Below are positions 54,311 to 62,648 of a DNA stretch of 64,000 bases, one piece after another. Each line of letters opens with the position of its first letter. Within the stretch, counting starts at the first letter, position 1. Position numbers and translations under genes: made by a program. Origin of the DNA: Amycolatopsis albispora (GTDB lineage Bacteria > Actinomycetota > Actinomycetes > Mycobacteriales > Pseudonocardiaceae); assembly GCF_003312875.1 (NCBI RefSeq), contig NZ_CP015163.1, forward strand, positions 3,782,001 through 3,846,000, read 5' to 3'. The notes under the pieces were generated by a model, which was given only the letters and a program-made list of their open reading frames with translations, did not search any database and was not told the origin of the DNA.

Positions 54311-55363
54311 TCAGGCGACGCGGCGCGCACCCACGTAGTTCTTCTGCAGCGGCGAGACCTTCACCACGTCACCGGTGGTCGGCGCGTGGACCATGTTGCC
54401 GCCGCCGATGTAGATGCCGACGTGCGACACCGGCGAGTTGTAGAACACCAGGTCGCCCGGCTGCAGCTGGTCACGCGAGACCGCCTTGCCGAAGGTCGAC
54501 TGCGCCTTCGAGGTGCGCGGGAGGCTGATCCCGGCCTGCTTGTAGGCCCAGCCGGTCAGGCCGGAGCAGTCGAAGGAGTTCGGGCCGGTGGCACCCCACG
54601 AGTAGGGCTTGCCCCGCTTGCCCATGGCCGCGTCGACCGCGGTCTGGGCGGCGGCGCCGGGTGCCTTGATCGGGCCGACGTCTTCGCCGGTGTCCTTCTG
54701 CGCGGCCTTGTCGCCGTCGCTGAGGTTGCCGTAGGCGTCCTCGAGCTTGTCCTTCTGGTCCTCGAGCGACTTCTTGCGCTGCTCGATGTCGGACTTGAGC
54801 CGGGAGGCCTCGTCCTTCGCGGCCTGGGCCCGGCCCTGCGCGTCGGCGGCCAGCTGCCGGGCGTCGGCGGCCTGCTTGAGCGAGCCGGCGTAACCCTGCA
54901 GCACGTTGTTCTGGTCGGTGGCCAGCACGTCCAGCGCGGACGAGCGGTCCAGGAAGTCCTGGGCCGAGTTGCCGGTCAGCAGCGCGGACATCTTGTTCAG
55001 CTGGGCGCCGCTGGTGAACGACGCGCCGGCGAACTTGTCCACGTCGAGCCGGTAGCGCTCGATGTCGGCGCTGGCCGTGCTCTCGGTCTGCTTGGCCGCT
55101 TCGAGGTCCTGGTTCGCCTTGTCGAGTTCGGCCTGCTTGGCCTTCTCGTCCTCGACGGCGTTGAGGTGGTCCTCGTTGAGCTTCTCGGCCTGTTCGGCGA
55201 GTTCGCGGTACTTCTTGAGCGCCTCGGACTCGCTGCTCGGGGGTTGCTGGGGGGCGAGGATGGGGGTGGCGGTGGCGGGAGCCTGGGCCAGCGTCACGGC
55301 CGCGATCACGGCGGTTGCTGCCAGAGCGCCTGAAACCACGCGCTTTACCGGATGCGACTGCAC
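54311..55363 (-). CDS. Secreted NlpC/P60 peptidoglycan hydrolase with coiled-coil N-terminus
   Basis: 350 residues. Signal peptide (VVSGALAATAVIAAVTLAQAPATA), long coiled coil at about 50-230 (EKLNEDHLNAVEDEKAKQAELDKANQD region), then an NlpC/P60 domain with Cys in NSFDCSGLTGWAYKQAG, His in SHVGIYIG and a further His in NMVHAP, i.e. an intact triad. Cleaves gamma-D-Glu-mDAP bonds; RipA/RipD-like. Start GTG 55363 has AAGGAG 11 nt upstream. Downstream of it is pimB, as in mycobacteria. Confidence 0.93.
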   Translation of the reverse strand: MQSHPVKRVVSGALAATAVIAAVTLAQAPATATPILAPQQPPSSESEALKKYRELAEQAEKLNEDHLNAVEDEKAKQAELDKANQDLEAAKQTESTASADIERYRLDVDKFAGASFTSGAQLNKMSALLTGNSAQDFLDRSSALDVLATDQNNVLQGYAGSLKQAADARQLAADAQGRAQAAKDEASRLKSDIEQRKKSLEDQKDKLEDAYGNLSDGDKAAQKDTGEDVGPIKAPGAAAQTAVDAAMGKRGKPYSWGATGPNSFDCSGLTGWAYKQAGISLPRTSKAQSTFGKAVSRDQLQPGDLVFYNSPVSHVGIYIGGGNMVHAPTTGDVVKVSPLQKNYVGARRVA

Positions 55364-55897
55364 GTCGCGCGTGTCTCCTTTGCGTTCGGCCGCCTCACCG
55401 GGACACCTGCGACGACGAGGTCGGGGGCCCTCGTCCTCTGGCCGGATGGGCGGACACAGCACCCGTTCCGGCCGGTGCCGGACAACCGCGCGCCCACCAG
55501 CCACCGCACCAGGCGAGGCAGCAGAGCACGCAGTATTTCCGGTTCAGCTCCCCGACAAAGCTGCTACGGCGGCAATCCCGTGTCGCCGTCCCTTGTGCGA
55601 CGGCTACCGGCCACGAGATCTCGGCCAGGTTACGAAATAGGGGCCGGTGCGTCCACTATCGGAGGGTCAAAAACTCTCCGTAGCGAGATGAATCACCAGA
55701 TGGACCAGCGTGGACACGATCGGTGTGACCAGCGCAACAGTTCACTACTCTGCGGTGTGCGGACCGCTCACCCGATGGGATCGACCGCTCGGCGCGTCGT
55801 CTGACGGTGAGCGGGATCACAAGCCCGCCCGGCGAGCCGTGGCGACCGCGCGCCGATCGCTCGCCCGCCCGCCGCCTGGTGTTCCTACCATTCGGTA
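55364..55897. other. Gap upstream of the NlpC/P60 gene, no gene seen
   Basis: 534 bp between two divergent genes. It should hold the NlpC/P60 promoter and perhaps a long 5' leader. Parts such as CCCGACCTCG and GCAGGTGTCC, read on the minus strand, faintly recall c-di-AMP (ydaO) riboswitch segments that precede cell-wall hydrolase genes in other actinomycetes, but the full consensus was not found. The right part contains the promoter of the plus-strand isomerase-like gene. No small gene was supported. Confidence 0.4.
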
Positions 55898-56512
55898 GTG
55901 ATCACCGCGGAAGATGTGGAAACAGCGGTCGGGCTCGCACTGGCGACGCTCGGCGACGCACCGGCGGAGAAGTGGGAAAACCCGGCGGGCACGCTGACGT
56001 GGACCTGCTGGGAAACCGCCGAGCACCTGGCCGACGACCTGTTCGCCTACGCCGCCCAACTCGGCCTGCGGCGGGGGCCGGTGGACCGGTATGTGCCGTT
56101 CGAGCTGATCCGCCGTCGGCCGGAAGCCCCGGACGGTGTGGTGTTCGCGGACCGGTCGTCTGGGCCGTCGGGTCTGCTCCAGGTGCTGGAGTCGTGCGGG
56201 GCGCTGCTGGCGTCGATGGTGCGCACGGCCCCGCCGACGGCGCGGGGTTTCCACGTACACGGCGCCGCGGACGCTTCGAGCACGGCTGGGATGGGGGTGG
56301 TTGAGGTGCTGGTGCACACGCACGACCTGGCGTTGGGGCTGGGGGTGCCGTGGACCCCGCCGGAGGATCTGTGCGATCGGGTCCTGCGGCGCCTCTTCCC
56401 GGACGCGCCCACTGATACGCCGCGGTGGGCGACGCTTCTTTGGGCGACGGGGCGGGGGACTTTGCCGGGGTTGGCGCGGGTGGAGTCGTGGCGGTGGTAC
56501 AGCGGTTCTTGA
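55898..56512 (+). CDS. DinB/mycothiol-dependent isomerase-like protein
   Basis: 204 residues. The fold of the maleylpyruvate isomerase (MDMPI) N-terminal/DinB-2 group: WTCWETAEHLADDLFAYAAQL with metal-binding His, and VVEVLVHTHDLALGLG with the second His-rich helix. These enzymes often use mycothiol. Start GTG 55898. Substrate unknown. Ends at the repeat-rich gap. Confidence 0.8.
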   Translation: MITAEDVETAVGLALATLGDAPAEKWENPAGTLTWTCWETAEHLADDLFAYAAQLGLRRGPVDRYVPFELIRRRPEAPDGVVFADRSSGPSGLLQVLESCGALLASMVRTAPPTARGFHVHGAADASSTAGMGVVEVLVHTHDLALGLGVPWTPPEDLCDRVLRRLFPDAPTDTPRWATLLWATGRGTLPGLARVESWRWYSGS

Positions 56513-56525
56513 GGTGGGTGTTTTC

Positions 56526-56557
56526 GGGGCGGGTTTTGGGGCGGGTTTTGGGGCGGG
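56526..56557 (+). repeat. G-rich 12-bp repeat with quadruplex potential
   Basis: GGGGCGGGTTTT is repeated at 56526, 56538 and 56550 (12-bp period), giving six G-runs of 3-4 separated by C or TTTT. The layout fits a DNA or RNA G-quadruplex. It lies 13 bp past the stop of the isomerase-like gene. A small GCCG/CGGC stem with TTTTT follows at about 56556-56572. Confidence 0.75.
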
Positions 56558-56581
56558 CCGCCCCGGCTTTTTATTGTGACG

Positions 56582-56647
56582 ACGGCGAAGACCCGCTTGT
56601 CAAGGCTGGGGAGAGTACCTTGACAAGCGGGTCTTCGCCGTGTTTTT
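56582..56647 (+). terminator. 24-bp perfect hairpin with T-tract
   Basis: Left arm 56582-56605, 12-nt loop, right arm 56618-56641, no mismatch, then GTTTTT. The arms read ACGGCGAAGACCCGCTTGTC and its complement. The hairpin plus T-run has the form of an intrinsic terminator for plus-strand transcripts and is longer than most. Confidence 0.75.
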
Positions 56648-56702
56648 GGCTGTGGACCGGGGCGGGGAAGGGGGAGTTTGGGCGGCTGGTGGCTGGGGGT
56701 GC

Positions 56703-56873
56703 CCGGCTTCCGGTTTGCTGATGGGGGACTCTCGGCGGTTGCTGGCTGAGGCGCCCCGCCTCCGGTTGCTGATGGGGGACTCTCGGCGGTTGCTGGCTGA
56801 GGCGCCCCGCCTCCGGTTGCTGATGGGGACTCTCGGCCGTTGCTGGCCGAGTCGCCCGGCTTCCGATTGGCGG
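56703..56873. repeat. 51-bp tandem repeat, about 3.3 copies
   Basis: ATGGGG...ACTCTCGGC at 56721, 56772 and 56823 marks an exact 51-bp period; a partial unit precedes them. Units share CTCGGCGGTTGCTGGCTGAG and GCCTCCGGTTGCTG. Because 51 is a multiple of 3, every frame shows a 17-residue repeat, but no good start or domain supports a protein. Confidence 0.85.
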
Positions 56874-56884
56874 CGGGAGCGAAT

Positions 56885-56907
56885 GCTATGAATGTGGCTT
56901 TCATAGC
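56885..56907. repeat. Minimal repeat-family hairpin with the core as loop
   Basis: GCTATGAA-TGTGGCT-TTCATAGC: 8-bp perfect stem, loop exactly the 7-bp centre TGTGGCT of the family. The flanking stem differs from other copies (TATGAA instead of CACGAA), so the core with GAA/TTC is the conserved unit. Confidence 0.7.
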
Positions 56908-56927
56908 GCGCGGCGGCCCGGTCTTGG

Positions 56928-56980
56928 GACACGAATGTGGCTTTCGGGGCGGAATCGGCCCCCAAAGCCACATTCGTGTC
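56928..56980. repeat. Repeat-family palindrome, 23-bp arms with one mismatch
   Basis: Left arm 56928-56950, loop GGAATCG, right arm 56958-56980. Cores AATGTGGCTTT (56934) and AAAGCCACATT (56964) face each other as in the copy at 3428. One G-C substitution breaks the stem. Possible bidirectional end of transcription. Confidence 0.7.
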
Positions 56981-57018
56981 CATCCCGGTGGGCCCGGCGG
57001 TCGTGGAGGGCCCGGCGC

Positions 57019-57075
57019 GTGTCACGAAAGCCACATTCGAGGCGTTTAATGTCTCGAAAGCCACATTCGTGACAC
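57019..57075. repeat. Repeat-family element with both cores in the - direction
   Basis: Outer arms GTGTCACG and CGTGACAC are inverted, inner CGAGGC/GTCTCG nearly so, but both cores read AAAGCCACATT (57027-57037 and 57057-57067). This is the mirror case of the copy at 35233. Just before the stop of the minus-strand VanY-fusion gene. Confidence 0.8.
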
Positions 57076-57085
57076 CGGCCGGGAG

Positions 57086-58867
57086 TCAGCGGCCCGCGTA
57101 TTCCCAGTGCCACGGTTCTTCCCGGCCCCGTCCTGGTTGCGCCCAGCCCGGGTTCACCCAGCCGTAGTTGCGCGCGTTCGCCGCCAGCCAGCCGTATTCC
57201 GGGGTGCCGAACGACTGCACCCCACCGCACATGTCCACCGCAAGCCCCCAGCCGTGGTTGCTTGTCCCCGGCACCGCCGCCAACGAGGGCTTCCGCCGGT
57301 ACAAGTCGACCTGACCGGCGAACGTGCGGTACGAGTCCGTCAGGCACAGCGGCCTGCCGAAAGTCCGGGCGAAAGCCTCCGACAGAGCCGCGAACGTCTG
57401 CGCCGCGTCGCAGCGGAGGACGTGGGCGCCGATACCGACCGGACACAGCGCCCCCGCCGGGATCAGGCCGTTCGGGAATCCGCCCCACGCGCCCGCGGCC
57501 TGGTCCGCGCCCGGCGCGGCGGGTGGCAGTTCGACGCCACCGCACCGCCAGGTCAGCTCCTCCGAAGCCCGCTGCGGCACCGGCTCCGCGGGCCGCGTGC
57601 CCAAGGCGGGCCTGGCGACGCCGAGCACGCTGTCCCCGGCGGGCATGTCCGCGACCACCACCCCGGCCAGCCGCGCGTCCGCCGCCAGCATGGTGCGCCC
57701 GTCCAGCACCACCCCCACCGACTGCACCCCGTACTTCGCGGGCCCGACGAACACCAGGTCCCCCGGCTGCGCGTCGGCGGGCGGCACCGGCTTGCCCACC
57801 GCCATCTGCTCCCCCGCCGTGCCCGGCAACGGGAGCCCGGCCCCGGAGAACACCGACCGCACCAGCCCGTCGCACGAGTACGACACCGGCCCCTCGCCGT
57901 TGTCCTTCGGCACGTACGGCTTGCCCAGCGCACCGATGCCCGCGCTCACCGCGTCGATGGTTTCCTTCGGCAGCACCAGAATCCGCTGGCCGTCCACAGT
58001 AGACTCAGCGACACCGGCCTGCGGACCTCCAACACCGGCCAGCGGCCGCAGCCCGGCGGGCAGCTTCGCCGGGTCGGCCAGCGCCGCGGCGGGCGGTGGT
58101 TTGATCCCGGCCGCCGCCAGCCGATCGGTGTAGGCCTTCCAGTTCGACGCCGTCTGCGTGTTCCGGTCCCGCTGCGCGCGCTGCTGCTCGACCACGGCGG
58201 CGTTGGCGTCGTCGATCGGGCCGCGCAGTTCCGAGCTGATCGCGTCCGCGCGGTTGGTGGCGTCCCCGTTGCGGCGGTCCAGTTCCGCCCTGCGCTCGGC
58301 CGCCGTCCGTTCCGCACCGGCCGCGACGCCCTCGGCCTCGACCGCCTTGCGCTGCCGCTCCAGCGCACCGTTGAGCCGCGCGTCCTGGTCGGCACGCAGG
58401 TGGTCCACCATGGACTTGCCGTTGAGCAGATCGCTCGCGTTGGTGGCGCTGAACAACAACCTCACGTTGTCCGGGCGCCCCAACGAGGTGAACACCGACC
58501 GGGTGAACTCGTCGGCCTCCGCGCGCACCGCGTTCAGCTGCGCCTCGGCGTCGAGCCGCTCGGCGGTGGCGTGCTGCAGTTGCGCGGTCGCGGTGCCGAG
58601 CTCGGCTTCGGCCGCCTCGATCCGGCCCGCCAGGTCCCCGAGTTCCCGCTGCACCTCACCGGCCGTGCGCTGGAGGTCGGCGACCTTGGGATCGGCGAAC
58701 GCCTCACCCGGCCGCGGATCCCCTGGCCCGGTGCCCGGCGCCACCCCGGCCTCCACCCGCAGGTCGCCGGGGTCGGCAGGCACGTCGTTCTGGGCGCCCG
58801 CCGTCGGTGCCACGAGCAGCGCGCCCGCGAACACCAGCGGGAGCGCCAGGCCGGATCTGGCCCGCAT
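57086..58867 (-). CDS. Secreted fusion of degenerate NlpC/P60 and VanY-type D,D-carboxypeptidase
   Basis: 593 residues: signal peptide (LPLVFAGALLVAPTAGA), long coiled coil (about 60-240), NlpC/P60-like domain (about 315-430) and VanY domain (about 440-593). NlpC/P60 keeps Cys in YSCDGLVRSVF but the catalytic His position reads GVQSVGVVLD and the second His reads TMLAAD, so it is probably inactive. VanY has SNHGWGLAVDM and EPWHWEY, the zinc site of D-Ala-D-Ala carboxypeptidases, plus TDSYRTFAGQ. ATG 58867 has GGAGGTGGTGG directly upstream. Cell-wall trimming enzyme. Confidence 0.88.
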   Translation of the reverse strand: MRARSGLALPLVFAGALLVAPTAGAQNDVPADPGDLRVEAGVAPGTGPGDPRPGEAFADPKVADLQRTAGEVQRELGDLAGRIEAAEAELGTATAQLQHATAERLDAEAQLNAVRAEADEFTRSVFTSLGRPDNVRLLFSATNASDLLNGKSMVDHLRADQDARLNGALERQRKAVEAEGVAAGAERTAAERRAELDRRNGDATNRADAISSELRGPIDDANAAVVEQQRAQRDRNTQTASNWKAYTDRLAAAGIKPPPAAALADPAKLPAGLRPLAGVGGPQAGVAESTVDGQRILVLPKETIDAVSAGIGALGKPYVPKDNGEGPVSYSCDGLVRSVFSGAGLPLPGTAGEQMAVGKPVPPADAQPGDLVFVGPAKYGVQSVGVVLDGRTMLAADARLAGVVVADMPAGDSVLGVARPALGTRPAEPVPQRASEELTWRCGGVELPPAAPGADQAAGAWGGFPNGLIPAGALCPVGIGAHVLRCDAAQTFAALSEAFARTFGRPLCLTDSYRTFAGQVDLYRRKPSLAAVPGTSNHGWGLAVDMCGGVQSFGTPEYGWLAANARNYGWVNPGWAQPGRGREEPWHWEYAGR

Positions 58868-58963
58868 CCACCACCTCCACCAGTGCGAACAAGTCGGACA
58901 AACGCTTGTTGTCCTACCGTCATCAACGGGTGAAGGCCACTCGGGTCACTCTTCGGAACGGTT

Positions 58964-59002
58964 GCGGTTCGGCATCGGGGAAACACCCCGACGCCGAACC
59001 GC
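58964..59002 (-). terminator. 17-bp hairpin directly after the permease gene
   Basis: Arms GCGGTTCGGCATCGGGG (58964-58980) and the near-complement (58986-59002, one mismatch), loop AAACA. It starts at the stop codon of the minus-strand ABC permease gene and likely ends that transcript. Confidence 0.65.
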
Positions 59003-61321
59003 CTACTCCGCGCGCAGCCCGTCCAGCCGGGTGACCTGCCGCAGCAGCGGCCAGGTCAGCGCGGTGGTGACCAGCACGGCCAGCACCGCCGCGCCCGCCA
59101 TGGTGGCGACCAGGCCGACGTCGAGCGTGAACGGCAGACCGGCGTACCGCACCGTGGGCAGGGTCAGCGCCAGCCCGGCGACGATGGCCAGCCCGACCCC
59201 GATCACCACCGGGATCGCGTTCTGCCACAGCGAACCGCGCGTGAGCACGGACAGCGGCACCCCGGAGGCCGACAGCGCCGCCAGCGGCCGCCGCCGCTCG
59301 ACGATCTGCTCGATGGACAGCATCAGCAGGCTCAGCGCGGCCACCGACAACACGAACCCGGACGCCGTCATCATTGCGGCGCGGAACGTGCCGGTGCCCT
59401 CGTCGAGCCGCCTGCTCATCGCCACCGGGTCGGCCACCGCCCGCACGCTGACCTCCCAGGCCAGCGGGCTGAGCGCGATCGAGGTCCGGTCGACCACCGC
59501 GTCGGCGCCACCCGGCCCGGCCACCGAGAGGGTGATCGCGTTCGCCGGCGGGCGCACCGAGCCCAGCGCGCGGTGGGTGATCAGCAGGTTGCCCGCCGCG
59601 GTCCGGGTCGCCTGGTCGGCGGACACGGTCCGGACCTGCGCCGGAACCGTCCACATCGGACCCGGCTCCGGCTCGCCGCCCCGGTACCCGGAGAACTGCT
59701 GTTCCCCGACCGGCACCGCACGCGGCGGCTGTGACGACTCGCTCGGCAGGTTGACGAAGAACACGTCGCCGTCAGTGCACGTGGGCAGGTTGGCTATGGT
59801 CCGCAGTGCCGCGCAGTCGCCGATGTCGACCGGGACCCCTCGCCCGGCGGACGCACCCGGCTCGCCCAGCGTCGAATGCGACACCTCGTGCACCCCGGTC
59901 AGCCCCTCCGCCCCGGCCAGCAGCTGCCGCGCCTGGTCCACGTGCGTGGAGTCGGTCCACACCTCGGCCGCCTGCACCTCGGCGGGCTGCCAGTCGTCGC
60001 GCTCGCCCTCCCCGGCGGTGAGCGAGACCATCAGCGTCTGCACCAGGATGGTCCCGGCCAGCACCACCACCAGCCCGGACACCACCCGGCTCGCGGTCCC
60101 GCCGTCCATCTGGAGCCGCCGCACCGCGAACTGCAACGCCGGCGTGCCCCCGCGCATCCCGCGCACCACCTTCTCCACCGCCCACGGCAGCAGCACCGCC
60201 ACGCCGATCAGCAGCAGCGCGCTGCCCACGCTCAGCGCCATGCCCACGGCATCGGAGTTGTCCCGCTCCTCGGCGAGGAAGGTGGCGCCCATCAGCAGCG
60301 CGCCCACCCCGGCGATGGCCCAGCGCCACCACATCCGGCGCCGGATCGGCTTGCTCTGCCGCACCACGCCCAGCGGTTCGACGATGGTCCGGCGCAGGCC
60401 GAAGATCGCCGCCCCGACCGCGAGTCCCGGCACCAGCAGCGCGATCACCACGGTCAGCTGCCACGACGGCACGAAGTCCTCCGCGAACAGCTTCAGCCCG
60501 AACAGGTCCAGCTGCCCGATCAGCGGGCGCAACGCGGCGAACAACGCCCCGCCGACCACCAGCCCGGCGACCGCGCCGAGCAGTGACTCGGCCGCGGCGA
60601 TCCGGCGCACCTGCCGGGCGTCCACCCCGAGCAACCGCAGCGCGGCGAGCCGTCGTTCGCGTTGCGCCGCCCCCATCCGCGACGCCGTGGTGACGAAGAT
60701 CAGCAGCGGCAGCAACAGCGCCACCACGATCGGCGCCATCACCAGCGCGGTGACCGCGTCGAGGGTGAACCCCTCGCTGGGACCGCCGAAACCGGTGACC
60801 CGCGTGACGTCCTCCACCTGGCTCAGCCGGTCCACGGTGCTGCCGAGGTACAGCTTGAGGTCGCTGGCGTCGGACAGGCCCGGCTTGCCGATCTCCCCGG
60901 CCACCGTGCCGGGCACCCTCGCCCGCAGCGAGTCACCGCGCGGCCCGGCGAGCAGCTCGGACACCGCCGGGGAGACAAAGAGCTCCCCCGGCGCCGGGAG
61001 CCGGTCGAGACCGGGCGGCACCGGCGAATTCGGCCCGGTCGGCGCGACCACCATGGTGTTCAGGTAGTCGTCGTCGAATTCGGCGTACCAGTAGTTGACC
61101 AGCAGCGGGTCCACGCCCGGGCGCGGCTCCTCGATCTCGGTGTTCGCCGCGACCCGCGCGTCCCGCTCGGAGACCACGTTCCCGATCGCGGCCGCCGGCA
61201 GCAGGATCGCCACCACCAGTGCCACGCCGATGGTGGTCATCACCAGCCGCAGCAGCGCCTGCCCGGACATCCGGCCGCCCCCGACGGCCAGCCGGAGCCC
61301 GAGCAGCAGGTCGCGGATCAC
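59003..61321 (-). CDS. ABC transporter permease, FtsX/MacB type
   Basis: 772 residues, two FtsX modules (helices at about 25-50, 215-300; 420-450; 640-760) with large extracytoplasmic domains between. Pairs with the ATPase encoded just upstream; may move lipids or antimicrobial compounds or act as a mechanotransmitter. GTG 61321 overlaps the ATPase stop (GTGA). Two Cys in the second periplasmic domain (GDCAAL, LPTCTDGD) could form a disulfide. Confidence 0.93.
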   Translation of the reverse strand: MIRDLLLGLRLAVGGGRMSGQALLRLVMTTIGVALVVAILLPAAAIGNVVSERDARVAANTEIEEPRPGVDPLLVNYWYAEFDDDYLNTMVVAPTGPNSPVPPGLDRLPAPGELFVSPAVSELLAGPRGDSLRARVPGTVAGEIGKPGLSDASDLKLYLGSTVDRLSQVEDVTRVTGFGGPSEGFTLDAVTALVMAPIVVALLLPLLIFVTTASRMGAAQRERRLAALRLLGVDARQVRRIAAAESLLGAVAGLVVGGALFAALRPLIGQLDLFGLKLFAEDFVPSWQLTVVIALLVPGLAVGAAIFGLRRTIVEPLGVVRQSKPIRRRMWWRWAIAGVGALLMGATFLAEERDNSDAVGMALSVGSALLLIGVAVLLPWAVEKVVRGMRGGTPALQFAVRRLQMDGGTASRVVSGLVVVLAGTILVQTLMVSLTAGEGERDDWQPAEVQAAEVWTDSTHVDQARQLLAGAEGLTGVHEVSHSTLGEPGASAGRGVPVDIGDCAALRTIANLPTCTDGDVFFVNLPSESSQPPRAVPVGEQQFSGYRGGEPEPGPMWTVPAQVRTVSADQATRTAAGNLLITHRALGSVRPPANAITLSVAGPGGADAVVDRTSIALSPLAWEVSVRAVADPVAMSRRLDEGTGTFRAAMMTASGFVLSVAALSLLMLSIEQIVERRRPLAALSASGVPLSVLTRGSLWQNAIPVVIGVGLAIVAGLALTLPTVRYAGLPFTLDVGLVATMAGAAVLAVLVTTALTWPLLRQVTRLDGLRAE

Positions 61322-61998
61322 GAGACCAGCTCCAGATCGCTCGCCTTCCCGTCACGCACGACGACCTCACGATCGGAGTACGCGGCCACACGCGGTTCGT
61401 GCGTCACCAGCACCACGGCGGCCTGCGTGGTCCGCGCCGCGTCGGTGAGCATGCGCATCACCATCTCGCCGTTGAGCGAGTCCAGCGCGCCGGTCGGCTC
61501 GTCGGCGAAGATCACTTTCGGCCCGGTGACCAGCGCCCTGGCCACGGCGACCCGCTGTCCCTGCCCGCCCGAAACGTCACCGGGACGGCGTCCGCCCAGC
61601 TCCCCGACCTCGAGCCGGTCGAGCCACTGGCGGGCCTTGGCCTCGGCCGCCGCGCGCTTGGTGCCGGTCAGCCGCAGCGGCAGCGCCACGTTCTCCAGGC
61701 AGGTCAGCTCCGGAACGAGCTGGCCGAACTGGAAAACGAAGCCGAACTCGGTGCGCCGCAACGCGCTGCGCTCCTTGTCGCTCATGCCGATCAGGTCGCG
61801 GCCCTGGTACTCGATCGCGCCCGAGTCCGGGGTGACGATCCCGGCCAGGCAGTGCAGCAGCGTCGACTTGCCGGAACCGGACGGCCCCATCACGGCGAGC
61901 ACCTCACCGGCACGCACCGACACGTCGGCCCCGCGCAACGCGGCCGTGGGCCCGAAGGACTTGTGCAGGTCGCGGGCTTTCAGCAGTGGCTGGTTCAC
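61318..61998 (-). CDS. ABC transporter ATPase (LolD/MacB type)
   Basis: 226 residues. Walker A GPSGSGKST, signature SGGQGQR, Walker B VIFADEPTGALD and the H-loop LVTHEPRV are intact. Energises the FtsX-type permease. GTG 61998 overlaps the padR stop (GTGA), so regulator, ATPase and permease are one transcript. Confidence 0.96.
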   Translation of the reverse strand: MNQPLLKARDLHKSFGPTAALRGADVSVRAGEVLAVMGPSGSGKSTLLHCLAGIVTPDSGAIEYQGRDLIGMSDKERSALRRTEFGFVFQFGQLVPELTCLENVALPLRLTGTKRAAAEAKARQWLDRLEVGELGGRRPGDVSGGQGQRVAVARALVTGPKVIFADEPTGALDSLNGEMVMRMLTDAARTTQAAVVLVTHEPRVAAYSDREVVVRDGKASDLELVS

Positions 61999-62519
61999 CG
62001 GCGCACCGCCTCGGCGAGCGCGTCCAGCCTGGCCGCGGTCAGCTCCAGCCAGCGGAGGTCGGCCTCCAGGTGGAACAACGCGTGGTCGCAGATCAGCTGG
62101 TCGGCCAGGTCTCCCCCGGTCTTGCGCTTGGTCAGCTCCCGCATCACCTTCAGGTGCGCGGCGCGCTGGCTGTCCAGCACGTCGGTGGCGCTGCGCCCGG
62201 ACAGCAGCGCCAGCACCACCTTCGTGTAGAGCGTGTTCTGCAGGTACGGCTCCGGGTTCTCCGGTGTCGCCAGCCACGACTCGACGTCGGTGACCCCGGC
62301 GTCGGTGATGGTGTAGCGCTTGCGGTCCGGTCCGTCCCCCTGCTCGACGCCCGCCTCGACGACCAGCCCGTTGCGCAGCAGCCGGGACAGCGTCGAGTAC
62401 ACCTGCCCGTAGGCGAGCGGCCGCCCCTGGGCGAACTGCTCGTCGTACGAGCGCTTCAGGTCGTAGCCGTGTCGCGGCCCCGTTTCCAGCAGGGCGAGCA
62501 ATGTGCGCGATACCGACAT
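61995..62519 (-). CDS. PadR-family repressor
   Basis: 174 residues. N-terminal winged HTH (TLLALLETGPRHGYDLKR; AYGQVYSTLSRLLRNGLV) and C-terminal dimerisation helices of the Vir-C PadR class. First gene of the ABC operon, with GAAGGAGG before ATG 62519 and four GTATAC-type boxes upstream. Probably induced by the compound the transporter exports. Confidence 0.94.
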   Translation of the reverse strand: MSVSRTLLALLETGPRHGYDLKRSYDEQFAQGRPLAYGQVYSTLSRLLRNGLVVEAGVEQGDGPDRKRYTITDAGVTDVESWLATPENPEPYLQNTLYTKVVLALLSGRSATDVLDSQRAAHLKVMRELTKRKTGGDLADQLICDHALFHLEADLRWLELTAARLDALAEAVRR

Positions 62520-62560
62520 GCGACCTCCTTCCCCTTGGTGTTGCTTGCCTGTGCCGCTGG

Positions 62561-62606
62561 ACTATACACGGCAGGTATACACCTTGGGTATACCCCGAGA
62601 GTATAC
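62561..62606 (-). promoter_or_regulatory. Four TATAC boxes at exact 13-bp steps, PadR operator array
   Basis: TATAC begins at 62563, 62576, 62589 and 62602; three of the four are full GTATAC palindromes. The first overlaps the presumed -10 TATAGT on the minus strand (62566-62561). The 13-bp spacing is regular over 40 bp. PadR dimers commonly recognise ATGT/ACAT or GTATAC-like halves, so this fits cooperative binding and autorepression. Confidence 0.75.
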
Positions 62607-62648
62607 AACAAAAGACCAGGTCAACGGGGGTTGCCGGAGAAGAGAGGG

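Noticed and set aside
55364..55600. c-di-AMP (ydaO) riboswitch upstream of the NlpC/P60 gene
   Set aside because: Only short similar segments seen; paired helices and conserved blocks could not be placed. A covariance model search would decide.
56640..56891. Protein with 17-residue repeats
   Set aside because: Comes from a 51-bp DNA repeat readable in several frames; no start signal or known domain.
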